This document shows positions 1 to 5,282 of a DNA stretch of 5,282 nt, one piece after another. The translations under genes and the position numbers were made by a program. The stretch is from positions 1 through 5,282 of the forward strand of contig JAGYOB010000042.1 of the NCBI GenBank assembly GCA_018399515.1, given 5' to 3'. The notes under the pieces were generated by a model. It had not been told where the DNA came from. It saw nothing but the letters and a program-made list of their open reading frames with translations, and searched no databases. The stretch comes from Candidatus Nanopelagicales bacterium. GTDB lineage: Bacteria; Actinomycetota; Actinomycetes; S36-B12. The stretch's first letter is position 1; every line of letters starts with the position of its first letter.

Positions 1-21
1 TAGATCATCGGGGTCTGACAT
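1..21 (-). CDS. Possible 5' end of a truncated minus-strand gene
   Basis: An ATG at position 21 reading leftwards gives MSDPDDL and stays open to the window edge. Only seven codons are visible, so no function can be assigned. It would lie about 100 bases downstream of the arsenate reductase gene on the same strand. No clear Shine-Dalgarno sequence precedes the ATG, and the seventh codon is CTA, which is uncommon in GC-rich genomes. It could equally be a chance open frame; it is listed because the adjacent 100 bases hold no other gene. Confidence 0.22.
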
Positions 22-123
22 CGGTCAAGAGAAAAACACTCATTTCGACACGCTTTTCCTGGGAATTTCCTGTGGGGATAACCACTGCAGCGCAACGGAT
101 AATGAACTGCTCACCGCACCGTG
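22..123. other. Intergenic stretch without a recognisable gene
   Basis: This stretch is AT-richer than the surrounding coding DNA, which fits a promoter or 3' untranslated region. A weak 4-bp stem (GTGG at 72-75, CCAC at 82-85) is visible but has no T-run, so I do not call a terminator for the arsenate reductase gene. One sequence at 73-81 differs from a DnaA box by a single base; alone it means little. Nothing else is supported here. Confidence 0.5.
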
Positions 124-813
124 TTACGGAACGTCGACGACGCTGACATTCAATTCCCCGAGCAGCGCCCGCACCCGCTGTTCGATGTCATCACGGATCG
201 GTCGAACGGACTCCACGCCGAGCCCGGCGGGGTCCTCCAGCGTCCATTCCTCGTAGCGCTTTCCGGGGAAGATCGGGCAGGCATCGCCGCACCCCATAGT
301 GATCACGACGTCGGCAGCCCGGACGATTTCATCGGTCCACGGCTTGGGGAACTCCTCGCTGATGTCGATGCCCACCTCAGCCATCGCCTCCACCGCTGCC
401 GGGTTGATGATCCCGCCGGGTTCGGACCCTCCTGACCAGGCGATCGCGTTGTCCCCGGCCAGTGCCGCGAAGTACCCCATCGCCATCTGCGACCGGCCCG
501 CGTTGTGCACGCACAAGAACAGCACGATCGGTGGCCCATCAGTATCCGATTCGATGCGCTGCATCGCCTGCAGGCGCTGGCGGGCGAAACGCTCTGCCAA
601 CAGCGGCAGGTAGTTGTCGAACGAGGCTCGAGCAGCAAACTGGTCATAGCTCGAGGTCAAGAACCGCTCGATGGTTTCGGTGCCGAATTGCTGCCCGAAA
701 TCCTGGCGCAGTCGCACGGCCGCGGAATGCAGCGCCGTTTGCTGATCGACACTGAGATTGCGCTGGTGTTCGATCAGGGACTCGCCAACAGGGGTGGGAT
801 CGGTTGTCGACAT
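124..813 (-). CDS. arsC: Arsenate reductase, low-molecular-weight phosphatase fold with N-terminal helical domain
   Basis: Cytoplasmic enzyme of 229 residues expected to reduce arsenate to arsenite for export. Residues about 12-90 form a helical N-terminal domain of the kind found in longer actinobacterial ArsC/LMW-phosphatase proteins. Residues about 95-220 are the phosphatase-like domain. It shows the CX5R P-loop (Cys101-VHNAG-Arg107-Ser), a second cysteine region MGCGDACP with Cys175 and Cys179, and the general-acid loop EDP (Asp194). This Cys arrangement resembles the Corynebacterium arsenate reductases; whether electrons come from mycothiol or thioredoxin cannot be read from sequence. 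Start: the frame is open to an ATG at 873, but that lies inside the inverted repeat. The ATG at 813 has GGAGAGG five bases upstream and gives the family's usual start. A protein tyrosine phosphatase role is the main alternative. The gene stands alone; no arsR, acr3 or arsB is in the window. Confidence 0.9.
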   Translation of the reverse strand: MSTTDPTPVGESLIEHQRNLSVDQQTALHSAAVRLRQDFGQQFGTETIERFLTSSYDQFAARASFDNYLPLLAERFARQRLQAMQRIESDTDGPPIVLFLCVHNAGRSQMAMGYFAALAGDNAIAWSGGSEPGGIINPAAVEAMAEVGIDISEEFPKPWTDEIVRAADVVITMGCGDACPIFPGKRYEEWTLEDPAGLGVESVRPIRDDIEQRVRALLGELNVSVVDVP

Positions 814-818
814 GGCTG

Positions 819-825
819 CCTCTCC
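819..825 (-). promoter_or_regulatory. Ribosome-binding site that fixes the arsC start
   Basis: GGAGAGG on the minus strand sits five bases before the ATG at 813. It favours this start over the ATG at 873, which would add 20 residues and has no comparable site. Confidence 0.7.
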
Positions 826-870
826 GGGGAATCGCACGAAGCACTCGGGCGGATTGTGAACACGGTGGAC

Positions 871-896
871 CATATATCGACACCTATCGATATATG
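871..896. promoter_or_regulatory. Perfect inverted repeat, probable ArsR/SmtB-family operator
   Basis: The arms CATATATCGA (871-880) and TCGATATATG (887-896) are exact reverse complements separated by six bases. Imperfect AT-rich palindromes of this size containing ATCGA/TCGAT cores are typical ArsR-family binding sites upstream of actinobacterial arsenic genes. The site lies 58 bases before the arsC start codon and in otherwise GC-rich DNA. It coincides with the likely promoter, so a bound repressor would block RNA polymerase until arsenite releases it. Binding by ArsR is inferred; the symmetry is seen directly. Confidence 0.65.
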
Positions 897-900
897 TCGC
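871..900 (-). promoter_or_regulatory. Candidate arsC promoter overlapping the operator
   Basis: On the minus strand, GCGACA (900-895, four of six matches to TTGACA) is followed after 18 bases by TATATG (876-871, four of six matches to TATAAT). The inverted repeat spans the spacer and the -10 element. Transcription would start near 864 and leave a leader of about 50 bases. The match is modest, and the repeat itself creates the AT-rich hexamers, so this is a suggestion only. Confidence 0.35.
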
Positions 901-971
901 CTAGTCCACTATTCCCCGGGCTCATCCGCAAGTGATCCTCGGCGACCGAATATGAATCCTTGGTGAACGAC

Positions 972-1649
972 TCAACCCAGCGACCAGTCGACGCCGGGAT
1001 CCCCTAGCGCGACCAGTGCCTGCGTGGCGCGGCTGAAGGGGCGCGAACCGAAGAAGCCGCGATCGGCGGACATCGGACTGGGATGGGCGCTGGCGATGAC
1101 GGGCACACGCCCGAGCATCGGCTGCAGCGACTGGGCGTCTCGTCCCCACAGGATCGCCACGAGCGGCGCATCGGCGCGCGCCACCAGGCCCTCGATCGCC
1201 GCAGCCGTGACGTCCTCCCACCCTCGGCGACGGTGACTGCCGGGTTCTCCTGCGCGGACGGTGAGAACCCGGTTGAGCAGCAGCACCCCCTGGTCGGCCC
1301 ACGGCGACAGATCCCCGTTCGGTGGCACGGACACACCAAGGTCATCGACGAGTTCGCGGTGGATGTTCTTCAAGCTGCGCGGCACCGGCGAGACCGCGGG
1401 GTCGACCGAGAACGACAGGCCCACCGCATGCCCGGGGGTCGGATACGGGTCCTGACCGACGATGAGCACCCGCACATCAGCGAGGGGTTGGGTGAAGGCA
1501 CGCAGGATGCGATCACCCGAGGGCAGCCAGCGGTGCCCGGCGGCAGTCTCGGCACGCAGGAACTCCCCGATGCCAGCAAGCGTGTCCCGTTGTCCATCGA
1601 GCACCGGCACCCAACTGGAATGCACGAGTTCCTCGAGCCGTTGCGCCAC
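972..1649 (-). CDS. ung: Uracil-DNA glycosylase, family 1
   Basis: Base-excision repair enzyme that cuts uracil from DNA after cytosine deamination or dUTP misincorporation. The 225 residues match the family's normal length and align by eye along their whole length with mycobacterial Ung. Visible motifs are the water-activating loop GQDPY (65-69, catalytic Asp67), Phe80 that stacks on uracil in GLSFSV, Asn126 in LLLNRVLTVR for uracil recognition, and HPSPMSA (189-195) with His189. The residue after GQDPY is Pro rather than the His of the E. coli and human enzymes, as is usual in actinobacteria. The start is GTG at 1649; a TAG in the same frame only four codons upstream leaves no longer option. 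That TAG is the stop codon of the LysR gene, nine bases before this start. No clear Shine-Dalgarno is present, so translation may be coupled to LysR. Confidence 0.97.
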   Translation of the reverse strand: MAQRLEELVHSSWVPVLDGQRDTLAGIGEFLRAETAAGHRWLPSGDRILRAFTQPLADVRVLIVGQDPYPTPGHAVGLSFSVDPAVSPVPRSLKNIHRELVDDLGVSVPPNGDLSPWADQGVLLLNRVLTVRAGEPGSHRRRGWEDVTAAAIEGLVARADAPLVAILWGRDAQSLQPMLGRVPVIASAHPSPMSADRGFFGSRPFSRATQALVALGDPGVDWSLG

Positions 1650-1658
1650 ATCATCACT

Positions 1659-2627
1659 CTAGGTTGCGGCTGGACTCAACACGCTGGGCGCATCGGCGAC
1701 GAGCCGATCGACGAGCACCTCGACCGCGAGCGGCATCGTCACCGGATGAACGACTCCCAGGGTGCGGCCCAGGGTCGCATCGGTGATCTCGACGAAGCGG
1801 ACGCCCGGCCGTGATTCCAACGCGAGTTGGGGTACGACGGTCACGCCGAGCCCGGCTGCGACGAAGCCGAGAGCGACGTGGAAGTCATCGGTGCGCAGCA
1901 CCGGCCGTGGCGTGAATCCAGCCCGCGCTGCCGCGACGAGCAGGTCACGATCGGCCGCAGGATCCTCCAGCCGCGACAGGATCCATCCGTCGTCGGCGCA
2001 GTCGGCCAGATCGATCGCATCGCCGACATGGCGATGATCATCGGGGATCGCCAGGACGTAGCGATCCCAGCCGAGCGTCGTGGCAGTCCAGCCTTCGGGA
2101 ACGGACAGGGGTTCGGTGGAGTCGTTGTAGACGAGCGCGACATGCAAGGCATCAGCGGCAAGATCGACGAGCAGGTCGATCGTCTCTGCTTCGCGCAGTT
2201 CGATCCGCACGTCGGTTCGTCGACGCACCTCGCCGATCGCCGCCGGCAGGAGCACACCGCCGGCACTGGAGAACGTCCCGACGCGCAATGTCGCGACCCC
2301 CGCTGTCGCCAGGCCGCGTGCCTCGGTGATCGCCGAGGACAACCGATCCATGATCGCCTCGGCCTGTGGCGCGAGCACCCGACCGACATCGGTGAGCACC
2401 GCACCACGGGGACCGCGGCGCACCAGGGTGGTCCCGATCGCGGCCTCGAGGGAATCGAGGTGATGGGCCACGGTCGGCTGGGACACCGCCAGCAGTCGGG
2501 CAGCCGCCGCCAGGGATCCGGTCTCGGCGATGGCCAGCAGCACCCCGAACTGGCGAAGGTCGATTCCGGCATCGAAAACCCCACGGCGCAAATCTGATCC
2601 AATCTCCATAGCCATTATGGTACTCAT
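1659..2627 (-). CDS. LysR-family transcriptional regulator
   Basis: DNA-binding regulator of 322 residues, typical LysR length. Residues about 23-82 form the winged helix-turn-helix (DLRQFGVLLAIAETGSL, then AAARLLAVSQPTVAHHLDSLE, then the wing ending in LTDVGRVL). Residues about 85-110 are the linker helix used for dimer formation. Residues about 113-312 are the periplasmic-binding-protein-like effector domain, opening with LRVGTFSSAG. The inducer is unknown. The frame stays open upstream to 2927, but that extra 100 residues is arginine-rich, LysR-unlike and antisense to the decarboxylase 5' end, so I reject it. Internal ATGs at 2627, 2615 and 2609 are all possible; I take 2627 because a promoter-like pair sits right before it. 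It is divergent from the decarboxylase across 50 bases and runs directly into ung. The likely target is the decarboxylase, by position. Confidence 0.92.
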   Translation of the reverse strand: MSTIMAMEIGSDLRRGVFDAGIDLRQFGVLLAIAETGSLAAAARLLAVSQPTVAHHLDSLEAAIGTTLVRRGPRGAVLTDVGRVLAPQAEAIMDRLSSAITEARGLATAGVATLRVGTFSSAGGVLLPAAIGEVRRRTDVRIELREAETIDLLVDLAADALHVALVYNDSTEPLSVPEGWTATTLGWDRYVLAIPDDHRHVGDAIDLADCADDGWILSRLEDPAADRDLLVAAARAGFTPRPVLRTDDFHVALGFVAAGLGVTVVPQLALESRPGVRFVEITDATLGRTLGVVHPVTMPLAVEVLVDRLVADAPSVLSPAAT

Positions 2628-2662
2628 CTCAGAAACTAGATATTCTCTTTCATGCTTGTCGG
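2628..2662 (-). promoter_or_regulatory. Candidate promoter for a leaderless LysR transcript
   Basis: On the minus strand, CCGACA (2662-2657, four of six matches to TTGACA) and TAGTTT (2638-2633, a TANNNT hexamer) are 18 bases apart. The ATG at 2627 begins six bases after the -10 element, so transcription could start at or next to the start codon. This would explain why there is no Shine-Dalgarno sequence. Leaderless messages are common in actinobacteria. The assignment rests on short motifs only. Confidence 0.35.
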
Positions 2663-2669
2663 GAGCATG
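2651..2669. promoter_or_regulatory. Inverted repeat between lysR and the decarboxylase gene, possible operator
   Basis: CATGCT (2651-2656) and AGCATG (2664-2669) are exact reverse complements around a 7-base spacer. The repeat is in the only intergenic DNA shared by the divergent LysR and decarboxylase genes. It covers the candidate LysR -35 element and lies three bases before the decarboxylase GGAGG. A LysR site is plausible, but the symmetry does not give the usual T-N11-A spacing. In RNA it could also form a small hairpin in the decarboxylase leader. Confidence 0.4.
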
Positions 2670-2671
2670 CT

Positions 2672-2676
2672 GGAGG
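2672..2676 (+). promoter_or_regulatory. Shine-Dalgarno sequence unusually close to the decarboxylase ATG
   Basis: A perfect GGAGG ends one base before the ATG at 2678, whereas five to nine bases is normal. No other in-frame ATG, GTG or TTG lies between the upstream stop at 2609 and the conserved N-terminus, so the start cannot easily be moved. Translation from this site may be weak, or the GGAGG may be coincidental. Confidence 0.4.
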
Positions 2677-2677
2677 T

Positions 2678-4186
2678 ATGCGGTACGAGGCGCGTCTGCT
2701 CCCCGATCGATTTCCCGATCGCACGAACCGACCGATCGCACTCGACCACGCCCGAGCTCCCTACGCCGAGGCACTCCAGCGCTACGTGACCACGATCGGA
2801 GTCCGTGCGGGCGTGCCCGGCCACCTCGCCGACCCCGACCGGGGGTTGGCCGATCTGCTCGGTGGCGCTCTCGCCTGGGATATCCCGCCGCTGACCGATG
2901 GCATCGACACCGAGCCAGACGGCTCACCCTCAGCCCTCGACGCCGCCCGCGCCCTCGCCGCCGATGCCTGGGGGGCTCGTCGCACGTGGTTCCTCACCAA
3001 TGGTGCGAGCCAGGGCAATCTGACCACCTGCCTGGCCATCCGTCACCGCGGCGAGCAGATCGTGGTGACGCGCTCGATGCACTCATCGGTGACCGACGGC
3101 ATGGCGCTGGCCGGGCTCACTCCGATCACGGTCATGCCCCACGTCGATCCGATCCGCGGCATGACCCACGGCATCACCCCCGACGAACTCGATGCCGCGT
3201 TGGCCGCGCACCCGCAGGCTGGCGCAGCCTGGGTCGTGTCACCGTCGTACTTCGGGGCCGTCAGCGATATCGCCGGTCTCGCCAACGTCGCCCACACCCA
3301 CGGCGTGCCGCTCATCGTCGATGAGGCATGGGGTGCGCACTTCGGTTTCCATCCCGACCTGCCGACCAATGCCCTGCGCCGCGGTGCCGATCTGGTCGTA
3401 TCGAGCACCCACAAGCTCGGGGGCAGCCTCGGGCAATCAGCGATGCTGCACCTCGGACACGGTGACTTCGCCGATGACCTCGGTGCCAGCATCGACCGGG
3501 CACTCCCGATGACCTCATCGACGAGTGAATCGTCGTTGCTACTGGCCGGATTGGATCTCGCTCGTCGAGACCTGGTGACACGCACGGATCGGATCGCCGA
3601 CAGCATCGCGTCCCTGACCCGAGTTCGCGATGCGCTGCGCGCGGATCCGCGCTTCGCCATCGCTACCGATGACGTCACCGATGACCGGGCTGTTCATGCC
3701 ATCGATCCCCTGCGATTGGTCGTCGATACGCGCGGGACCGGACTCACCGGGCACGAAGCCCGGCATCGACTGTTCCACGATCATGGGGTCCACATCGAAA
3801 TGTCCACCGATGCCGTCGTTGTCGCTCTCGTCGGCGCGGGCAGCCACCTGGATGAGCAGCGCCTTATCAACGCCTTCACGGGCCTGCCCCACGGCACAGC
3901 ACGTGACGTCATCATCCATCCGCTTCCTGAACCCGGAGACCGGGTGCTCGACCTTCGCACGGCCCGATTCGCCGACACCGAGATCGTCCCGGCAACCGAA
4001 GCGATCGGCCGCGTCAGTGCCGACTCTCTCGCCGCCTATCCCCCCGGGGTCCCGAACGTGCTGCCCGGTGAGGCGATCACCGCCGAAGTCGTCGACTTCC
4101 TCATCGCCAGCGCTGCGGCGCCGCACGGGTACGTCCGCGGATCACTCGACCCCGAGGTAACAGTGCTGCGCGTTATTCGGGATTGA
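2678..4186 (+). CDS. PLP-dependent Orn/Lys/Arg decarboxylase, fold type I
   Basis: Cytoplasmic 502-residue enzyme that should remove the alpha-carboxyl group of a basic amino acid to give a polyamine precursor or diamine (agmatine, cadaverine or putrescine) and consume a proton. Length and layout match the shorter Gram-positive group without the N-terminal wing domain. Seen in order: a phosphate-binding turn NGASQGN (108-114), His135 in MHSSV that should stack on PLP, DEAWGAHF (215-222) with Asp215 for the pyridine nitrogen, STHKLGGSLGQSAMLH with Schiff-base Lys246, and a C-terminal AYPPGVPNVLPGE (453-465), a family hallmark. DEAW replaces the commoner DEAH. The substrate cannot be chosen from sequence. 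Start: the only in-frame ATG before the conserved region is 2678, with an in-frame TAG at 2609, but GGAGG is only one base away. It is divergent from LysR, its likely regulator, and convergent with the PAC2 gene. No transporter is adjacent. Confidence 0.92.
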   Translation: MRYEARLLPDRFPDRTNRPIALDHARAPYAEALQRYVTTIGVRAGVPGHLADPDRGLADLLGGALAWDIPPLTDGIDTEPDGSPSALDAARALAADAWGARRTWFLTNGASQGNLTTCLAIRHRGEQIVVTRSMHSSVTDGMALAGLTPITVMPHVDPIRGMTHGITPDELDAALAAHPQAGAAWVVSPSYFGAVSDIAGLANVAHTHGVPLIVDEAWGAHFGFHPDLPTNALRRGADLVVSSTHKLGGSLGQSAMLHLGHGDFADDLGASIDRALPMTSSTSESSLLLAGLDLARRDLVTRTDRIADSIASLTRVRDALRADPRFAIATDDVTDDRAVHAIDPLRLVVDTRGTGLTGHEARHRLFHDHGVHIEMSTDAVVVALVGAGSHLDEQRLINAFTGLPHGTARDVIIHPLPEPGDRVLDLRTARFADTEIVPATEAIGRVSADSLAAYPPGVPNVLPGEAITAEVVDFLIASAAAPHGYVRGSLDPEVTVLRVIRD

Positions 4187-4207
4187 CCGCCTCCCGCACG
4201 ATCGCGA

Positions 4208-5128
4208 TCAGTTCGTCGGATCCTCACCGTCGGAATCGCCGCGCGTATCCATCCGGGCGAGGAACTGCTCCACCTGGGCGGCGATCTCATCAGCGGTCGG
4301 GAGGTCGGCTACCGAGTCTTTGCGCACGGCCATCACCTGGTCGTACTGCTGCTCGAGAGCCGCTAGCACCGATGCGAACTCATCCGACTGTTCCACCTGG
4401 CCGGCGATCTCCGCCTCAGCCCGCTCAGCAGCCGGCAGCAAACTATCGGTATCGATCACCAGGCCGGTGGTGTCGTGCAGGGCGGTCAACATCGTGATCG
4501 CCGCTCGGGGGTAGTCGACCTGGGACAGATAGTGCGGCACCTGAGCAGCGATGCCGATCGCATCCCGTCCTGTCTGGCCAAGTCGCAACTCCAGCAGGCC
4601 GCCGATGTGGCCAGGCACCTGCAAGGTCCCCAGCATCGGGTCTTCATCGGGCAGCAGACGCGGATCGGTCCCATGGATCGTGACACCGACCGGTCGCGTG
4701 TGCGGGGTGGGCCAGGGGACAGCCGACAACCCGACGGTCAAGGCGACATCGAGTCGATCGATCATTGCCAGCACCGCTTGGATGAAACCCTGCCATCGAT
4801 AGTCCGGTTCGGGACCGGTGAGCATAAGGAAGCGCCGACCGGCATCATCGGTCACCTCGTACAGGGCGATCGAGGGCCAATCGACATCGGTGAAATGGTC
4901 GTTGACGTAGGTCAGGGGCGGACGTCGGGATCGGTAGTCGAGCACCTCGTCGAGATCGAAGTCGGCCAACAGCCGCGACGTTCCCGACATGATGGTCTTG
5001 GTTGCCTGGGCGGTCGCAGATCCCGCATCGAGGAATCCGGTGAATGCGTGCACCAGGATGCGCTGGCCATCGGCATCGGTCCACTGAGGTTCGCTGTGCC
5101 AGGTGATCACGCGATCACTGTGCCCCAT
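4208..5128 (-). CDS. PAC2-family protein (proteasome assembly chaperone-like)
   Basis: A soluble protein of 306 residues in the PAC2 family, named after eukaryotic proteasome assembly chaperones; the actinobacterial members (for example Rv2125 of M. tuberculosis) have no firmly established role. The N-terminal ILVHAFTGFLDAGSA (24-38) is the characteristic PAC2 opening. TVGLSAVPWPTPHTRPV and the later HIGGLLELRLGQTGRDAIGIAAQVPHYL region fit the family's alpha/beta core. Residues about 225-300 are rich in Glu, Gln and Ala and look helical, possibly coiled coil, ending in an acidic tail (DTRGDSDGEDPTN). No signal peptide or membrane segment is visible. Start: an ATG at 5149 is also possible and adds MEANRLT, but it would overlap the upstream gene by 35 bases. 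The ATG at 5128 overlaps by 14 and has GGAGG 14 bases upstream; a GTG at 5110 is a third option. It is convergent with the decarboxylase gene. Confidence 0.87.
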   Translation of the reverse strand: MGHSDRVITWHSEPQWTDADGQRILVHAFTGFLDAGSATAQATKTIMSGTSRLLADFDLDEVLDYRSRRPPLTYVNDHFTDVDWPSIALYEVTDDAGRRFLMLTGPEPDYRWQGFIQAVLAMIDRLDVALTVGLSAVPWPTPHTRPVGVTIHGTDPRLLPDEDPMLGTLQVPGHIGGLLELRLGQTGRDAIGIAAQVPHYLSQVDYPRAAITMLTALHDTTGLVIDTDSLLPAAERAEAEIAGQVEQSDEFASVLAALEQQYDQVMAVRKDSVADLPTADEIAAQVEQFLARMDTRGDSDGEDPTN

Positions 5129-5282
5129 CGTCAACCGGTTTGCCTCCATGCGTGCGCTGCCGAGGGCGTTTGGCCGGCGCCGTCTTCTCGGCAGTGTTCT
5201 TCTCAGCGGGCTTCTTCGCGGCGGGCTTCTTCGCGGCGGGCTTCTTCGCGGCAGGCTTCTTCGCGGCGGGCTTCTTCGCCAC
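5115..5282 (-). CDS. 3' end of a truncated gene encoding a Lys/Ala/Pro repeat tail
   Basis: Reading leftwards from the window edge, one frame stays open for 55 codons and ends in TGA at 5117-5115. It encodes five copies of a KKPAA-type unit followed by a basic stretch (EKTAPAKRPRQRTHGGK) and the end PVDDGAQ. Such low-complexity basic tails are added to actinobacterial DNA- or RNA-binding proteins (HU-like proteins, topoisomerase I, H1-like proteins); they are disordered and bind nucleic acid through charge. The main domain is outside the window, so I cannot name the protein. The stop lies inside the PAC2 gene, on the same strand, so the two are probably co-transcribed and translationally coupled. 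The codon repetition (mostly AAG-AAG-CCC-GCC-GCG) fits true coding sequence. This frame is open to the edge, and no internal start is assumed. Confidence 0.7.
   Translation of the reverse strand: MAKKPAAKKPAAKKPAAKKPAAKKPAEKNTAEKTAPAKRPRQRTHGGKPVDDGAQ
5206..5280. repeat. Tandem repeat, five 15-bp units
   Basis: Five consecutive 15-base units begin at 5206, 5221, 5236, 5251 and 5266. The first three are identical (GCGGGCTTCTTCGCG on the plus strand); the fourth has one change (GCAGG) and the fifth ends in GCC. On the minus strand each unit encodes five residues of the KKPAA type, in frame, so copy-number change would lengthen or shorten the tail without a frameshift. The array may continue beyond the window. 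Confidence 0.9.

Noticed and set aside
73..81. DnaA-box-like sequence (one mismatch) that might mark an origin
   Set aside because: It is a single imperfect box with no cluster, no AT-rich unwinding region, and none of the usual rpmH, dnaA or dnaN genes can be seen.
814..873. 20-residue extension of arsC to the ATG at 873
   Set aside because: The ATG is part of the inverted repeat and has no ribosome-binding site, while the ATG at 813 has GGAGAGG at proper spacing.
505..966. Plus-strand open frame of 153 codons across arsC and its promoter
   Set aside because: Antisense shadow crossing the operator; no motif and no ribosome-binding site.
1083..1814. Plus-strand open frame of 243 codons opposite ung and the end of lysR
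   Set aside because: It runs across two real genes on the other strand and shows no recognisable motif.
1827..2597. Plus-strand open frame of 256 codons opposite lysR
   Set aside because: Composition is that of a GC-rich antisense shadow (Arg, Gln, Gly, Asp rich, no domain), and the minus strand clearly encodes LysR.
2628..2927. 100-residue N-terminal extension of the LysR frame
   Set aside because: It is arginine-rich, unlike any LysR N-terminus, and lies antisense to the decarboxylase start; the DNA-binding domain starts normally after the internal ATGs.
3539..4126. Minus-strand open frame of 195 codons inside the decarboxylase gene
   Set aside because: Antisense to the conserved C-terminal part of the decarboxylase; no domain seen.
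4187..4210. Palindrome GATCGCGATC between the convergent decarboxylase and PAC2 genes as a terminator
   Set aside because: The symmetry has no loop and no T-run follows on either strand, so it does not support an intrinsic terminator.
4208..5149. Longer PAC2 start at 5149
   Set aside because: It has no ribosome-binding site and overlaps the upstream gene by 35 bases; not excluded, only less favoured than 5128.

Overview
This looks like an ordinary chromosomal stretch from a high-GC Actinomycetota. The base composition is strongly GC-rich with long shadow ORFs. The uracil-DNA glycosylase carries the GQDPYPTPGH form of motif I that I know from mycobacterial and other actinobacterial Ung proteins. 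A PAC2-family protein and a lysine/alanine/proline-rich repeat tail are also common in this phylum. I cannot place it below phylum level with any confidence.

Layout, left to right. Bases 1-123 hold a possible truncated start of a minus-strand gene (1-21) and about 100 bases with no convincing gene. At 124-813 (minus) lies an arsenate reductase of the low-molecular-weight phosphatase fold with an N-terminal helical domain. It has a good ribosome-binding site and a perfect 10-bp inverted repeat resembling an ArsR operator just upstream (871-896). At 972-1649 (minus) is uracil-DNA glycosylase (ung), nine bases behind a LysR-type regulator (1659-2627, minus). Divergent from the regulator, across 50 bases, is a fold-type I PLP-dependent Orn/Lys/Arg decarboxylase (2678-4186, plus). 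Convergent with it, 21 bases away, is a PAC2-family protein (4208-5128, minus). Its start overlaps the 3' end of a truncated gene (5115-5282, minus) that encodes a KKPAA-type tandem-repeat tail.

How the genes may work together. The LysR/decarboxylase pair is the classic regulator-target divergent layout, with a 6-bp inverted repeat between them, so the LysR protein probably controls the decarboxylase and itself. ung appears to ride on the LysR transcript. The arsenate reductase has its own promoter region and is probably arsenic-responsive, but no ArsR gene is present in the window. The PAC2 gene and the repeat-tailed gene overlap and are probably translationally coupled.

I did not find a clearly novel system. 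The points most worth a second look are the ArsR-type operator without a local ArsR, the compact LysR/decarboxylase promoter region (including a possibly leaderless LysR mRNA and an oddly placed Shine-Dalgarno sequence), and the repeat tail at the right edge.
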